Shown one piece after another: positions 39,176-48,054 of a stretch of DNA of 64,000 nucleotides. The stretch is from the NCBI RefSeq assembly GCF_900143275.1, contig NZ_FSRO01000001.1:1302001-1366000 (forward strand), written 5' to 3'. The first letter of the stretch is position 1. Each line of letters opens with the position of its first letter. Made by a program: the position numbers and the translations under genes. The notes under the pieces were generated by a model, which was not told where the DNA came from, did no database searches, and was given only the letters and a program-made list of their open reading frames with translations. Origin of the DNA: Nitrosomonas cryotolerans ATCC 49181 (GTDB lineage: Bacteria; Pseudomonadota; Gammaproteobacteria; Burkholderiales; Nitrosomonadaceae).

Positions 39176-40386
39176 TCAGAAATTTTGTCGCAATGCATCG
39201 ACAATTGGTGTGCGAGAAACCAGCCTGGCTGGAAGACAGGCTGCTAGAACTGTTGCACCTAAACCCATCATAAAAGATAATAGTAATACAGAGGGAACGA
39301 TCTGGATCTGAGCTATATAGCCAATATCAGCATTCGGTGGTGGTGGCATAGGGATGCCTATAGCTGAGATAACCCATGCCAGTAGTACACCTATTCCCAC
39401 ACCGAGACTGCTGCCAATGAGCCCGAGTACGGTGCTTTCGCTAATGATGAGGCGGAATACCTGACTACCTTGATTGCCTAATGCCATCATCGTGCCAAAT
39501 TCCCCCATCCGCTCAAAGATACTCATATTAACGCTATTTGCAACGCTTAGCACAACCATGATCAGGATAATTAGCTGTAGGGCGCCAAATTGTCCTTTAT
39601 ACATTTCTACGGTCTTTTCATAAAAGTCGTTTAATTCAACCCAGGTTTTGACTTCCAGCCCGGCAGAATCCAGTTGGCTTTTTAGTCTGGTTGCGACGCG
39701 TTCGGTATCGTTTGTTTCCTTCAGTGAGATGACAAAGGCATTAATCCCTTGTGTGCTGAGTAATTCTTGAGCAGCAGCCAGCGGAATCCTAACGGCACGC
39801 GCATCGTAATCATTAGAAAAGCTCTGGAATATGCCGATTATCTCGAAATCTAAACTGTTCAATGTACCTTCAAGCGTATTGGTCAGCACCGTTACGTGAT
39901 CACCGGGTTTTAATCGTAACCCCGGGCAACTCCCTGCCCAAGTATCATCCCAAAGACATCTGTATCGACTAGCTGGCGCCCTGCCGTTATCGTAATGGCG
40001 CTTCCAAGCTTTGCCTCCAGATCGGGTTCTACACCCTCGCCGATAATGGGTAAATCACTGCGTCCATTGTTAAGCAGGCCTGAGAAATTCAGGCGTGCCA
40101 TAACACTGTCTATCTCGGGTAACGTGATGATTTGCTGCCGGATTGCGTTCGGCTCTGAAATCAGATATTTTTCCGGCGTACGTGAGCCGGCTTCATGATA
40201 CCCTTTCATGTAGATCTGCAAGTGCCCTGATTGTGAGTGAATCAGTGCTTCACCCAGTTTTATAAAGATATCATGCACCCAGCCGCCAGCAAGGATAGTA
40301 CCCACTACACCGCAAATAATAGCTGCCAGTATCATGGCGGTATGTGCTTTTTGACGAATGATGTTGCGCAACGTAAATCTAAACAT
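39176..40386 (-). pseudogene. FtsX-type ABC permease, single frameshift
   Basis: Two frames make one ~403-residue MacB/FtsX-type permease. The first part has the N-terminal helix (TAMILAAIICGVVGTILAGG) and most of the periplasmic domain, ending in GMILGQGVARG then a stop. The second part continues with LTNTLEGTLNSLDFEIIGIF and holds the three C-terminal helices. One base is missing at about 39917-39922, just after a G-run. Adding one T would restore ARGLRLKPGDHVTVLTN. It is therefore a recent mutation, a phase-variable tract or a sequencing error. A complete paralogue lies immediately upstream. Confidence 0.85.
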
Positions 40387-40399
40387 AATTTAAATCAAT

Positions 40400-41629
40400 C
40401 TATCGATTGTGCCTTAATGCATCGACAATCTGCATCCTCGACGCTTTCCAGGCAGGATAAAAACTGGCGATTATTGTTGTACTCACAACGAGTATCAGCG
40501 ATTCCAGTGCGATGTTCTGGGTAACTAGAATCTCTCCAGTATAACCATAGCTCATTCCTGGAGGAGGGGGCATCGGGATGCCGATATCGGAGATGATATG
40601 GGCTAGCAGTAAGCTGAGCGCCAAACCAAGCAGGCCACCAATACAGCCCAGCAGAATGCCCTCGCTTAGGAATAAACGTATCACGCCGCTGCGTTTTACG
40701 CCAAGTGCCATGATAGTACCTATCTCACCAATTCGTTCCATTACGCTGATCATCATGGTATTGGAGATGCTGAGCAAAATAATAAAGGCGATGATTACTT
40801 TGATTGCCTGAACCTGTTTGGCAAAAAGTGCCATCGTCTTGTGATAAAAATCAGCCAGTTCATACCATGGCACGATTTCAAATTTGTCGGGTGGCAATTG
40901 GTTACGTAACTGTGTCAGTATGACATCGGTTTGTGCGGTATCAGCTAACAATATCACCCAGCTATGTGAACCTTGTGTGCGCAGTAATTGTCGAGCCGTT
41001 TCGATAGGTAACCGGAGTGCATTATCGTCATAGGATTTTGTGACTGTAGAGAAGAGCCCCTGAATAGTCACTTCAATCGCATTAATGCCTCCCGATACGG
41101 TATTGACCAGGAGCACAATCTGGTCGCCTACATTCACCCCGAGATTGCGAGCCAGCCCCGTGCCAATAATAATCTGCATCGGATTATCAGCAGAGAGATT
41201 TTCTTCTGATGAAATAAGGAGTTCATTTTCAAAGACGGCCTGTTTTTCCGGATCCACGCCATCACCGATAAATGAAAGTGTTGACTCGCCATAGCTGATT
41301 AGGCCGCTAAAGGAAAGCCGTGGAGTGATGGTCGTAATGTGGGGTGGCTCGTTTGGTATGTCGAATTCAGGGATGGTATCTGGCAGGAGGAAAGCATTGG
41401 GGTTGGCTTTTCCTTCGGCATGATAATCTGGCCGCACGATTTGCAGATGGCCCAGGTGTGATTTGATTGTGGATTCGCGAAAATCCCACGATATAAATTC
41501 TATGAATCCGCTGGCCAGGACTAGAGCGACGATCCCAAATACAATCGAACCCAAGGCAATAGCACTCCGGCGCTTTTGGCGTACGATATTGCGGAGTGCC
41601 AATAGAAAATCTAGCCAAAGTATTCGCAT
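40400..41629 (-). CDS. FtsX-type ABC transporter permease
   Basis: A 409-residue inner-membrane permease with the MacB/LolC/FtsX layout: one N-terminal helix (SAIALGSIVFGIVALVLASG), a large periplasmic domain (residues ~45-270) and three C-terminal helices, including GILLGCIGGLLGLALSLLLA. The conserved GEIGTIMALGVKRSGVIRLF coupling segment is present. It is related to the frameshifted permease 13 bases downstream, so the pair could form a heterodimer as LolC/LolE do. The ATPase is encoded at 37023 on the other strand. Confidence 0.92.
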   Translation of the reverse strand: MRILWLDFLLALRNIVRQKRRSAIALGSIVFGIVALVLASGFIEFISWDFRESTIKSHLGHLQIVRPDYHAEGKANPNAFLLPDTIPEFDIPNEPPHITTITPRLSFSGLISYGESTLSFIGDGVDPEKQAVFENELLISSEENLSADNPMQIIIGTGLARNLGVNVGDQIVLLVNTVSGGINAIEVTIQGLFSTVTKSYDDNALRLPIETARQLLRTQGSHSWVILLADTAQTDVILTQLRNQLPPDKFEIVPWYELADFYHKTMALFAKQVQAIKVIIAFIILLSISNTMMISVMERIGEIGTIMALGVKRSGVIRLFLSEGILLGCIGGLLGLALSLLLAHIISDIGIPMPPPPGMSYGYTGEILVTQNIALESLILVVSTTIIASFYPAWKASRMQIVDALRHNR

Positions 41630-41792
41630 AATGTGTCAGTCTATCAAGAAGGTGTTTTTGGCTGAAAAAGTCAACTATAACCTGAGTTGGTCACATTTCG
41701 AAAGAATAGAATAAGATTGCTCATTTATGGTAGCGATTCATGATTAATGCTATATTCTATAATAAATACAGTTGGTGTGGAGAGTGTGAATA

Positions 41793-42653
41793 ATGGAATC
41801 CGGGTTTAGCTATGAAACTGCATTCTCGCGTAATATCGGCTGGGTAACTCAGGCTGAGCAACAGACGTTGCGTAAAAAACGTGTCGCTATTGGGGGATTG
41901 GGAGGCGTTGGCGGTTTTCATTTGTTGGCATTAGCCAGACTGGGGATTGGTGTTTTTCATCTGGCTGATTTTGATACTTTCGATCTGGCTAATTTTAACC
42001 GACAGGCGGGCGCTACTTTAAGTACGCTGGGTCAGGATAAACTTGCGGTGATGATTCGCCAGGCGCGGGACATTAATCCTGAGCTTGAAATCAAAGCATT
42101 TTCCGATGGGGTGACGGCCGACAATCTGGAAGAGTTCCTGGATGGCGTGGATATTTATGTTGATGGCCTGGATTTCTTCGCTTTCAAAGCTCGTCAACAG
42201 GTTTTTAATGCTTGCGAGTTAAAAGGTATTCCTGCTGTCACTGCTGCGCCGCTGGGGATGGGTGTAGCGGTGCTTAATTTTCTACCTGGGGGTATGAGTT
42301 TCAATGATTATTTTCGCTTAGAGGATGGTCCCGAGATAGAAAAACCCCTGCGCTTCCTGATGGGGCTGGCTCCGGCACGTTTACAAATGGATTATCTGGT
42401 CGATCCTGCAACAGTCGATCTGGCCGGACAAAAGGGCCCATCCACGATAATGGCCTGCCAGCTTTGTGCTGGCGTTGCGGCAACTGAAGTTTTAAAGATC
42501 CTTCTAAATCGTGGCCCTGTCCGGGCGGCACCCAGAGGATATCATTTTGATCCCTACTGCAAGAAACTCGCTCGCACGTGGCGCCCGGGCGGTAACCGGA
42601 ATCCTCTACAGCGTCTCGCAATTACGATTGCTAAACGAAAACTGGATTTATAA
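41793..42653 (+). CDS. ThiF/MoeB/HesA-family adenylyltransferase (E1-like)
   Basis: A 286-residue E1-like enzyme. These bind ATP and adenylate the C-terminus of a small protein or peptide, as in thiamine, molybdopterin and some peptide-modification pathways. The ATP site is GGLGGVGG at about 34-41, followed by ADFDTFDLANFNRQAGA with the conserved Asp, Asn and Arg. One CxxC (Cys222 and Cys225, in MACQLCAGVAATEVLK) is present; the second zinc pair of MoeB is not obvious. Its stop abuts the ATG of the nitroreductase gene (TAAATG), so the two act together. No ubiquitin-like substrate gene is visible nearby. Confidence 0.88.
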   Translation: MESGFSYETAFSRNIGWVTQAEQQTLRKKRVAIGGLGGVGGFHLLALARLGIGVFHLADFDTFDLANFNRQAGATLSTLGQDKLAVMIRQARDINPELEIKAFSDGVTADNLEEFLDGVDIYVDGLDFFAFKARQQVFNACELKGIPAVTAAPLGMGVAVLNFLPGGMSFNDYFRLEDGPEIEKPLRFLMGLAPARLQMDYLVDPATVDLAGQKGPSTIMACQLCAGVAATEVLKILLNRGPVRAAPRGYHFDPYCKKLARTWRPGGNRNPLQRLAITIAKRKLDL

Positions 42654-43730
42654 ATGTGTTCTATTCCTCAACCTATTGCTGATATTCTCCAGCTTGCTCG
42701 CTGGGCGCCGAGTGGTGATAACACACAACCCTGGCGATTTGAGGTCATCGACGAACGCCATTTAGTGGTACACGCATTTGATACTCGAGATCATTGTGTC
42801 TATGACCTGGATGGCCATCCAAGCCAGATTGCTCATGGTGCGTTGTTGGAAACGCTCGCTATCGCTGCCAGTGCGCACGGCTTGCAAGCGATATTTAAAC
42901 GGAAACCTGAATCGGAGGATACGCATCCTGATTATTCTGTGGAACTATTCTCGGATGAGCAGCTGTTGCCGGATCCTTTGTTGCCCTATATTGAGCATCG
43001 TTTTGTACAGCGTCGCGCAATGCGTACTACACCGCTTACCGAATTACAAAAACAGGCGCTGCAAGATGCTGTTGGAAAAGATTACACTGTGCGCTGGTTT
43101 ACAAGCGGCGGACAGCGTTGGCGCTTGGCCAAGTTAATGTTTGATAATGCAAAAATTAGGCTGACACTGCCAGAAGCTTATACTGTTCATCGCGATATCA
43201 TTGAATGGGGGACTCGTTTCAGTGAGGATAAGGTACCGGATCAAGCGTTGGGATTGGATGCGGTGACACTGAAATTGATGCAATGGGTCATGGTAAGCTG
43301 GAAACGTGTTCATTTTTTTAATACTTTTTTAGCCGGGCATTTAATCCCGCGGCTTGAGATGGACCTGATTCCAGGTATTTTTTGTGCGGCACACTTCGCT
43401 ATTTTGTCTCATAAAGCGCCCGAAACGATAGATGACTACGTGGCTGCAGGCCGGGCAACTCAGCGTTTTTGGCTTACTGCAACTAGCCTGGGGCTTGGTT
43501 TGCAGCCTGAACTAACCCCCTTGCTCTTTTCTCGCTACGTACGTGAGAAAAGGCGTTTCTCTCAATCGGCTGCAGCCTGGTCACAGGCACAAATGCTCGC
43601 TGAGCAATTGAATCAAATTTTGGCAAATGATGCGCCCCGTACTTTATTTTTGGGACGAATTGGGTTGGGTGCCTTGTTTGGCGCGCGTTCATTACGTTTG
43701 CCGTTGTCACGCTTAACGGTTCCAGACTAA
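42654..43730 (+). CDS. Nitroreductase-family flavoprotein coupled to the E1-like gene
   Basis: A 358-residue flavin-dependent oxidoreductase. The FMN-binding start is ILQLARWAPSGDNTQPWRFE, typical of the nitroreductase fold, and RATQRFWLTATSLGLGLQPE matches the C-terminal half. The middle part (residues ~110-280) is longer than in ordinary nitroreductases. The start codon touches the ThiF-like stop. From memory, single proteins joining ThiF-like and nitroreductase domains exist (the mycobacterial protein named MoeY), so the pair may be a split form. Substrate unknown; the label nitroreductase describes the fold only. Confidence 0.85.
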   Translation: MCSIPQPIADILQLARWAPSGDNTQPWRFEVIDERHLVVHAFDTRDHCVYDLDGHPSQIAHGALLETLAIAASAHGLQAIFKRKPESEDTHPDYSVELFSDEQLLPDPLLPYIEHRFVQRRAMRTTPLTELQKQALQDAVGKDYTVRWFTSGGQRWRLAKLMFDNAKIRLTLPEAYTVHRDIIEWGTRFSEDKVPDQALGLDAVTLKLMQWVMVSWKRVHFFNTFLAGHLIPRLEMDLIPGIFCAAHFAILSHKAPETIDDYVAAGRATQRFWLTATSLGLGLQPELTPLLFSRYVREKRRFSQSAAAWSQAQMLAEQLNQILANDAPRTLFLGRIGLGALFGARSLRLPLSRLTVPD

Positions 43731-44215
43731 CGAGGAAGCGTGTGTAACGCTTTTTCCATGCGAAAAGAATGATCAGATCGAAGAAACGTTCTAATACCGG
43801 CTTGGAAGGGATTGTTTAATGTGAGTGCGCTTGGCTGTCTGATGAGTACCTTTCAAATAAGAAGCTGCTTGCAGAGAATCTGGATGATTCCGGGTAGCAT
43901 AAGACATCAAAATTGATTTGAACAACCTTACCAATTGATTAGCCGGGGCTGCAAGCTGGGTCCAATGTGATTTTTCCGAATTTAATTACAAAATAATCTG
44001 AATCACTCGATATCGGTCTGTTGTTTGTGTCGAATTTTCTTACACTCTTATTTTGATTGCTATTTCTTGAGCCAAAAGAATGAACTGGTTTTTTTAGTCA
44101 TCGCTCGTTTCTCGCCTATATCAAATAACTGTAATATCTGGGATTACCAGATTCTGTTAACACTATCTAAGTGCTTCGACAATAAAGAGCGAAATGGATA
44201 AATGAGAGAAAGATG
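43731..44215. other. Intergenic region without a recognisable gene
   Basis: About 485 bases after the nitroreductase gene. No conserved frame is seen. It holds one copy of the TGTCGAATTTT-type repeat (44028-44045) listed separately. Confidence 0.6.
44028..44045 (+). repeat. TGTCGAATTTTCTTACAC repeat, copy 1
   Basis: An 18-base sequence, TGTCGAATTTTCTTACAC, that recurs with one change at 44526-44543 in front of the PEP-CTERM gene. It may be an activator site, or a remnant of a similar promoter region. Confidence 0.5.
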
Positions 44216-44304
44216 GAGACTTTTGCAAAATCCCTCGCCAGAGGTTTTTTACTGTTGATTATAAAGAATTAATTTTTCAATTGCTGGGGTTTTGCAAAGG
44301 TCTC
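44216..44304 (-). repeat. Miniature inverted-repeat element, copy B (reverse orientation)
   Basis: An 89-base element with inverted ends GAGACTTTTGCAAAATCCC and GGGGTTTTGCAAAGGTCTC. It is the reverse complement of the elements at 29661 and 60557 with scattered differences. It directly abuts a remnant of an IS5-type transposase gene, which points to its origin. Confidence 0.82.
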
Positions 44305-44305
44305 A

Positions 44306-44422
44306 GATGATATCCAGTTTGCCGAATCTGGAGAATATTCGACGAGATGCCTTGAGCTCGCGGAATAAGCTTTCGATGTCATTGCATTTTTTGTACATGA
44401 CACGGCACGTAATGTCCGATCT
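44306..44422 (-). pseudogene. IS5-family transposase fragment
   Basis: On the minus strand ~39 residues can be read, including MYKKCNDIESLFRELKASRR and IFSRFGKLDII. This matches the region around the last catalytic Glu of IS5-group DDE transposases (typically ...ERLFxxLKxxRRIxTRxDKL). It is truncated at both ends and touches miniature element B. Confidence 0.65.
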
Positions 44423-44525
44423 GTTGGTGCTGGGTTTCGGTGATTCCTTATACTACGCTAGATAGTATTAACAGGCCTTAGATCCAATAAGAGTGGCAAT
44501 TTTAGTCGCAATTATTCAGTTTTTA

Positions 44526-44544
44526 TGTCGAATTTTTTTACACC
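44526..44544 (+). promoter_or_regulatory. Possible activator site upstream of the PEP-CTERM promoter
   Basis: TGTCGAATTTTTTTACACC, ~75 bases upstream of the -24 element and near-identical to 44028-44045. Position and repetition fit an enhancer-binding protein site such as that of PrsR, but this is inference. Confidence 0.4.
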
Positions 44545-44616
44545 TTATTTAGTGTTCCGTTATTCCTATAGCAAGATAATCTTGTAATAAGCTGTTTATA
44601 AAATAGATATATTTAA

Positions 44617-44632
44617 TGGCATAATATTTGCT
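44617..44632 (+). promoter_or_regulatory. Sigma-54 promoter of the PEP-CTERM gene
   Basis: TGGCATAATATTTGCT matches TGGCAC-N5-TTGCW with one mismatch and exact GG/GC spacing. It lies ~90 bases before the ATG. PEP-CTERM genes in other betaproteobacteria are known to depend on RpoN with the PrsK/PrsR pair. Confidence 0.78.
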
Positions 44633-44645
44633 TTATATATCTTAC

Positions 44646-44667
44646 ATGGCTAGTTTTTTCTAGCCAT
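44646..44667. promoter_or_regulatory. Hairpin in the 5' leader of the PEP-CTERM gene
   Basis: A perfect 8-bp stem (ATGGCTAG / CTAGCCAT) with a six-T loop. It begins a few bases after the expected sigma-54 transcription start, so it would form at the 5' end of the mRNA and could protect it. Confidence 0.6.
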
Positions 44668-44720
44668 TCGACACGTTGGCTCTGGTTTATTTATCGCAAT
44701 TCAATTTAAAGGAGTAGATT

Positions 44721-45566
44721 ATGAAATTATTATCTAACTCGTCGAAACATTTAATGGCTGGGGCATTTGTGGCGGCGGGATTAATCTTAAGCAGCTCAAC
44801 AGCCTTAGCCTCACATATCCCGAGTGGTTTGTCGTTTGCGGAAGAATTTACCGTTAATCCTGGTGCAGTTGGTGAGGCAAATGCCTCTTTTAATGCACGT
44901 TATATCGATTTTAGCTATACAGCTGAAGTAGATCAAACTGGTTTTACATTTGCAGAAACCGGCGGTGGTTTTTTTGGTACTTTTCGTAATAGTTTAGGTG
45001 GAGCTCCAATTCTTGGAACAGGGTTAGGAGTAAATTATCAACTCTACGCATTGTTTAGCGGAAATGGAACTACCGCAATGGCACCGGGATCGGGCGTAGA
45101 CGGTACGTTCACTGGTTTTTCGGTTGATTTTTTTGTGGATCTGTCCTTGGATACCGCATTTGGCCTGTCTGGTGGTTCTATAGTGACTACCGCTGGTGCT
45201 GGAGAGGATATAAAAGTCCTGTCAGGAGTGTTGGGATCACATAGCGGTGGATTTCATGTTTTCCCGGGGTTGGCCGCAGGTGATTTTAATGTGGAGTTTG
45301 ATGCCACACCTGTAGGCGGATTTTTTGGTGGTACGGCTTTTGCTGGTGGCTCTACCGTGGGAGACTTTAATGGAGTCAATACCAGTGTAACGGGCGTTGC
45401 TCTGCCTCCTAATAATTTTACTGACGCAATAATTATTGGTTCGGGAAATACAAGCTTTTCACCAGTACCAGTACCAGAGCCTGGCATATTATTCTTATTG
45501 GGCATTGGATTAGTGGGTATGGGTTTTGTTTCCCCTCGGGCAAAAGAGAAGCAATTTGCCGTTTAA
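44721..45566 (+). CDS. PEP-CTERM sorting-domain protein (exosortase substrate)
   Basis: A 281-residue exported protein. The signal peptide is about residues 1-30 (GAFVAAGLILSSSTALA). The middle is Gly-, Phe- and Ala-rich with beta character (FAETGGGFFGTFRNSLGGAP; TAFAGGSTVGDFNG) and resembles other low-complexity PEP-CTERM proteins. The C-terminal sorting signal is complete: VPVPEPG at 249-255, a hydrophobic stretch (ILFLLGIGLVGMGFV) and basic residues (RAKEK). An exosortase (EpsH), not in the window, would cut near the PEP motif and anchor or release the protein. An AAAGGAG ribosome site and a sigma-54 promoter precede it. Confidence 0.93.
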   Translation: MKLLSNSSKHLMAGAFVAAGLILSSSTALASHIPSGLSFAEEFTVNPGAVGEANASFNARYIDFSYTAEVDQTGFTFAETGGGFFGTFRNSLGGAPILGTGLGVNYQLYALFSGNGTTAMAPGSGVDGTFTGFSVDFFVDLSLDTAFGLSGGSIVTTAGAGEDIKVLSGVLGSHSGGFHVFPGLAAGDFNVEFDATPVGGFFGGTAFAGGSTVGDFNGVNTSVTGVALPPNNFTDAIIIGSGNTSFSPVPVPEPGILFLLGIGLVGMGFVSPRAKEKQFAV

Positions 45567-45619
45567 GCAAGTCCGATCTGGGCAGGAAATTAATCGAGAA
45601 TAAGTGTTTATTCTCGATT

Positions 45620-45943
45620 CTTATTAAAATCTCGGAGAAGCCCTGAGATTCAGACCGGGGAAGTAAAGAAACAGTTTAGGTTTGTCGTATCGGATGCAGT
45701 TTGAATGCCAGTTGCTGTGGTATGGACGTACCCTGATCGGCATAGATAAAGGGTGTTATTCATTGTTCAAGCGATGAATTCCTGTGCAATCATCTCACCT
45801 AATTGCATTAAGTGTGTGCCATAACAATGATAATCAATTGGCTAATCTTGGAAATAACGTAAATCTTGTATGTATTTAGGTGCATTCAGATTACAGCTAT
45901 TGAATTGGAAATTCTTTTCCTCTAGGAAAGGGGTAGATATAAC
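45620..45943 (+). pseudogene. Relic of a tnpB-only element
   Basis: A ~320-base decayed piece. The middle reads LLWYGRTLIGIDK, matching SLWYGRELVGIDR of the intact tnpB, and the last codons plus stop agree with ...CI-stop. It then continues with GGTGCATTCAGATTACAG and a decayed right-end hairpin (AATTCTTTTCCTCTAGGAAAGGGG). The left part, CTCGGAGAAGCCCTGAG, resembles the left-end hairpin of the family. Most of the gene is deleted. Confidence 0.7.
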
Positions 45944-46148
45944 CTGATATCTAAGTAATACAGAAAATCGCGATAATAAGCAGTGAGTTTGTGCTGCATA
46001 TGGTTTGCCTGATTTCTTAGTAGAATACTGGTGAGATATGGAGCATCCTTGCTTCGCATGAGACTTGGAATGTCTGGCAGAGCAAAGCCAGGGATGAATA
46101 GTTGAAATCCGTGAAATTAAATAAAAAAATAAAAGCGTTTAATCTTGT

Positions 46149-47054
46149 TTAATTACATGCTGCTGTAGCTTGTGATTGGTTATAGAATTGTTGTTCAATC
46201 AACCTGGATTTCATTCGGTTAGCGATTCTTCTCTCTTCGTGTTCGGTAAGAAAGTGAGCGTAGAGGGATTTTTGCTGTGGTTCTCGGGAGCCAGCCAAGC
46301 AAGCAATTTGTGCCTCTACATAATCCAGTTTCAAGTGTAACAATACGGCTGGCGCATTAACACGTTGGCATATTCGTTTCTCGCCAATCTGATGAAATCC
46401 TAATATACGTTTATAGTATCCGGCATGGCGTGGATTAATTTCAATAACAAAATCGGTCGCTTTGTTGATGATGCGTCCACTGATATAAGCCAGATTAAAT
46501 AGAAAAGCCAGTAATCTTTTAGAACTATGCAATGGATTGATAGCAAGTTTTGATAGTTCGCAGACCTTCTTACCCTTTGCGCGGAGCATATCAATTTCCC
46601 GTTTATAAAGCTTATCGGCAAGTAGGCCCTTATTTGAGTCGACAGCTAGCGTCAGTGTACCAAAGAGAGTCTGGCTGTTAGATGCTTCAAAAGTAACCTG
46701 ATTGGGATCATATGAAAGGAGGGTTGTATTTTCAGTATGATAGCCGCGGGAAGTATACATGCGTCTAATCAGTGTGCTGGTATCAAGCCGTTGCTTGAGA
46801 GAATTAACCAAATGAATACTGTAATCGTTCTGTTTCAGAAGATATTCTTGTTTTTCATGGGTAACAAATTCTTCGGGTGTTGGAATATGATGGGTTGGAT
46901 TGCTTCTGGCGGGAAGTTGTAGCCGTATTTTATCAGTATGTGACTTTTTATTATTGGGTGAAAGTAAGTTAGAGCGGAAGGTGGTTGTCTGAGATTGGAT
47001 AAGGTGGATAGCATTGGTTTTTAATTTATGCGTTGTCTGAACTATATTTCTCAT
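46149..47054 (-). CDS. N-acyl amino acid synthase, FeeM-like
   Basis: A 301-residue protein with a GNAT/acyl-homoserine-lactone-synthase-like core. FeeM-type enzymes transfer a fatty acyl chain from acyl carrier protein to an amino acid such as tyrosine. Supporting segments are RRMYTSRGYHTENTTLL, FGTLTLAVDSNKGLLADKLY, VCELSKLAINPLHSSKRLLA and EINPRHAGYYKRILGFHQIG. The first ~65 residues are poorly conserved and the last ~60 are charged. It lies next to the PEP-CTERM gene, and an exosortase-associated acyltransferase with the same fold lies at 33422, so a link to exosortase biology is possible. Confidence 0.78.
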   Translation of the reverse strand: MRNIVQTTHKLKTNAIHLIQSQTTTFRSNLLSPNNKKSHTDKIRLQLPARSNPTHHIPTPEEFVTHEKQEYLLKQNDYSIHLVNSLKQRLDTSTLIRRMYTSRGYHTENTTLLSYDPNQVTFEASNSQTLFGTLTLAVDSNKGLLADKLYKREIDMLRAKGKKVCELSKLAINPLHSSKRLLAFLFNLAYISGRIINKATDFVIEINPRHAGYYKRILGFHQIGEKRICQRVNAPAVLLHLKLDYVEAQIACLAGSREPQQKSLYAHFLTEHEERRIANRMKSRLIEQQFYNQSQATAACN

Positions 47055-48054
47055 TTATCTTCCATTTAAAATAGTTAATTTTGGGAACTATAGAAAGGAT
47101 CTAATCTATATAAGTACGATTTCTATATAATAATAATTATGCTGATGACTAATTATTAGCTGGTAATATCATCGTAAGTTCCTTTATCTAACTTGATAGA
47201 GGTGATACTTTATAAAACCGAAAATCTCGGAAAGCCTGTAATTCTAATTTATATGTAATTAACAAGCAAGAATTGGGCCATTAATTTTTATTAATTAATA
47301 ATCAATAAGTTGTAATATTTTATTAAAATCAGGGAATGGTGAATTGTTGTTGATTAGATGTGTATTTTTGTTCTTATACAGTAACTATATGATCCGTATG
47401 AATTCTATTTGTCTCTAGAAAGAGACAGATGATGCGAGGAAACAGAGTGTTAGCTTGACAGGACTGTATTGTTTGGATAATGAGCAAATGAAGAATATGA
47501 TTCTGAGAGATTCTGTTTAGTTTTTATTATTGTTGATGTTGATGTCGATTCCCGGTTTAAAATATAGGGCTAGCTGACTAGTCAACCAGCTACCAAAGCC
47601 ATTGTTCTCAAAAATCGGATAGCATATGAGAACTCAATAGCCTGGAAATCTGCTCTTGATCAGGAATATAGGTTGCCAGGCAAGCATTAATATGGCCGGA
47701 ATATGTGAAAGGGGTGGCGCTTTAGTTATACGAAGCGAAGCAGCCTTCACGATAAGTATGTGTGTTGGTTATTGTGGAAATGGAATGCAGAAGAATGCAG
47801 AAATAAATAGCTAAACGATGCGAATAATTCAGTGCATGACAGGCACAGTAATCAATTTTTCCATTTGAATGGATAGAAAGCAGGTCGACATCAAGCTGAG
47901 AAAAATTAAGTCAACATGTTGATAGCTGTTTTTTTGTCTCTAAAAGAAGACAATGCTATGCAAAAAATATTGGATTGAGTCAAAGAAAATAATAATACCA
48001 GTGTTTTTTGTCAAAAACATTGCTGCGTGAATGTATCATCATAGCAATAGCACT
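47055..48054. other. 1-kb AT-rich intergenic region
   Basis: No frame that I would call a gene. The sequence is strongly AT-rich, with two short hairpin-like GTCTCT...AGAGAC/AGAAGAC stretches near 47410 and 47938. It may be the remains of decayed genes or the promoter region of the FeeM-like gene. Confidence 0.55.

Noticed and set aside
42301-42621. 106-codon minus-strand frame within the ThiF-like gene
   Set aside because: Antisense shadow of a well-supported coding frame.
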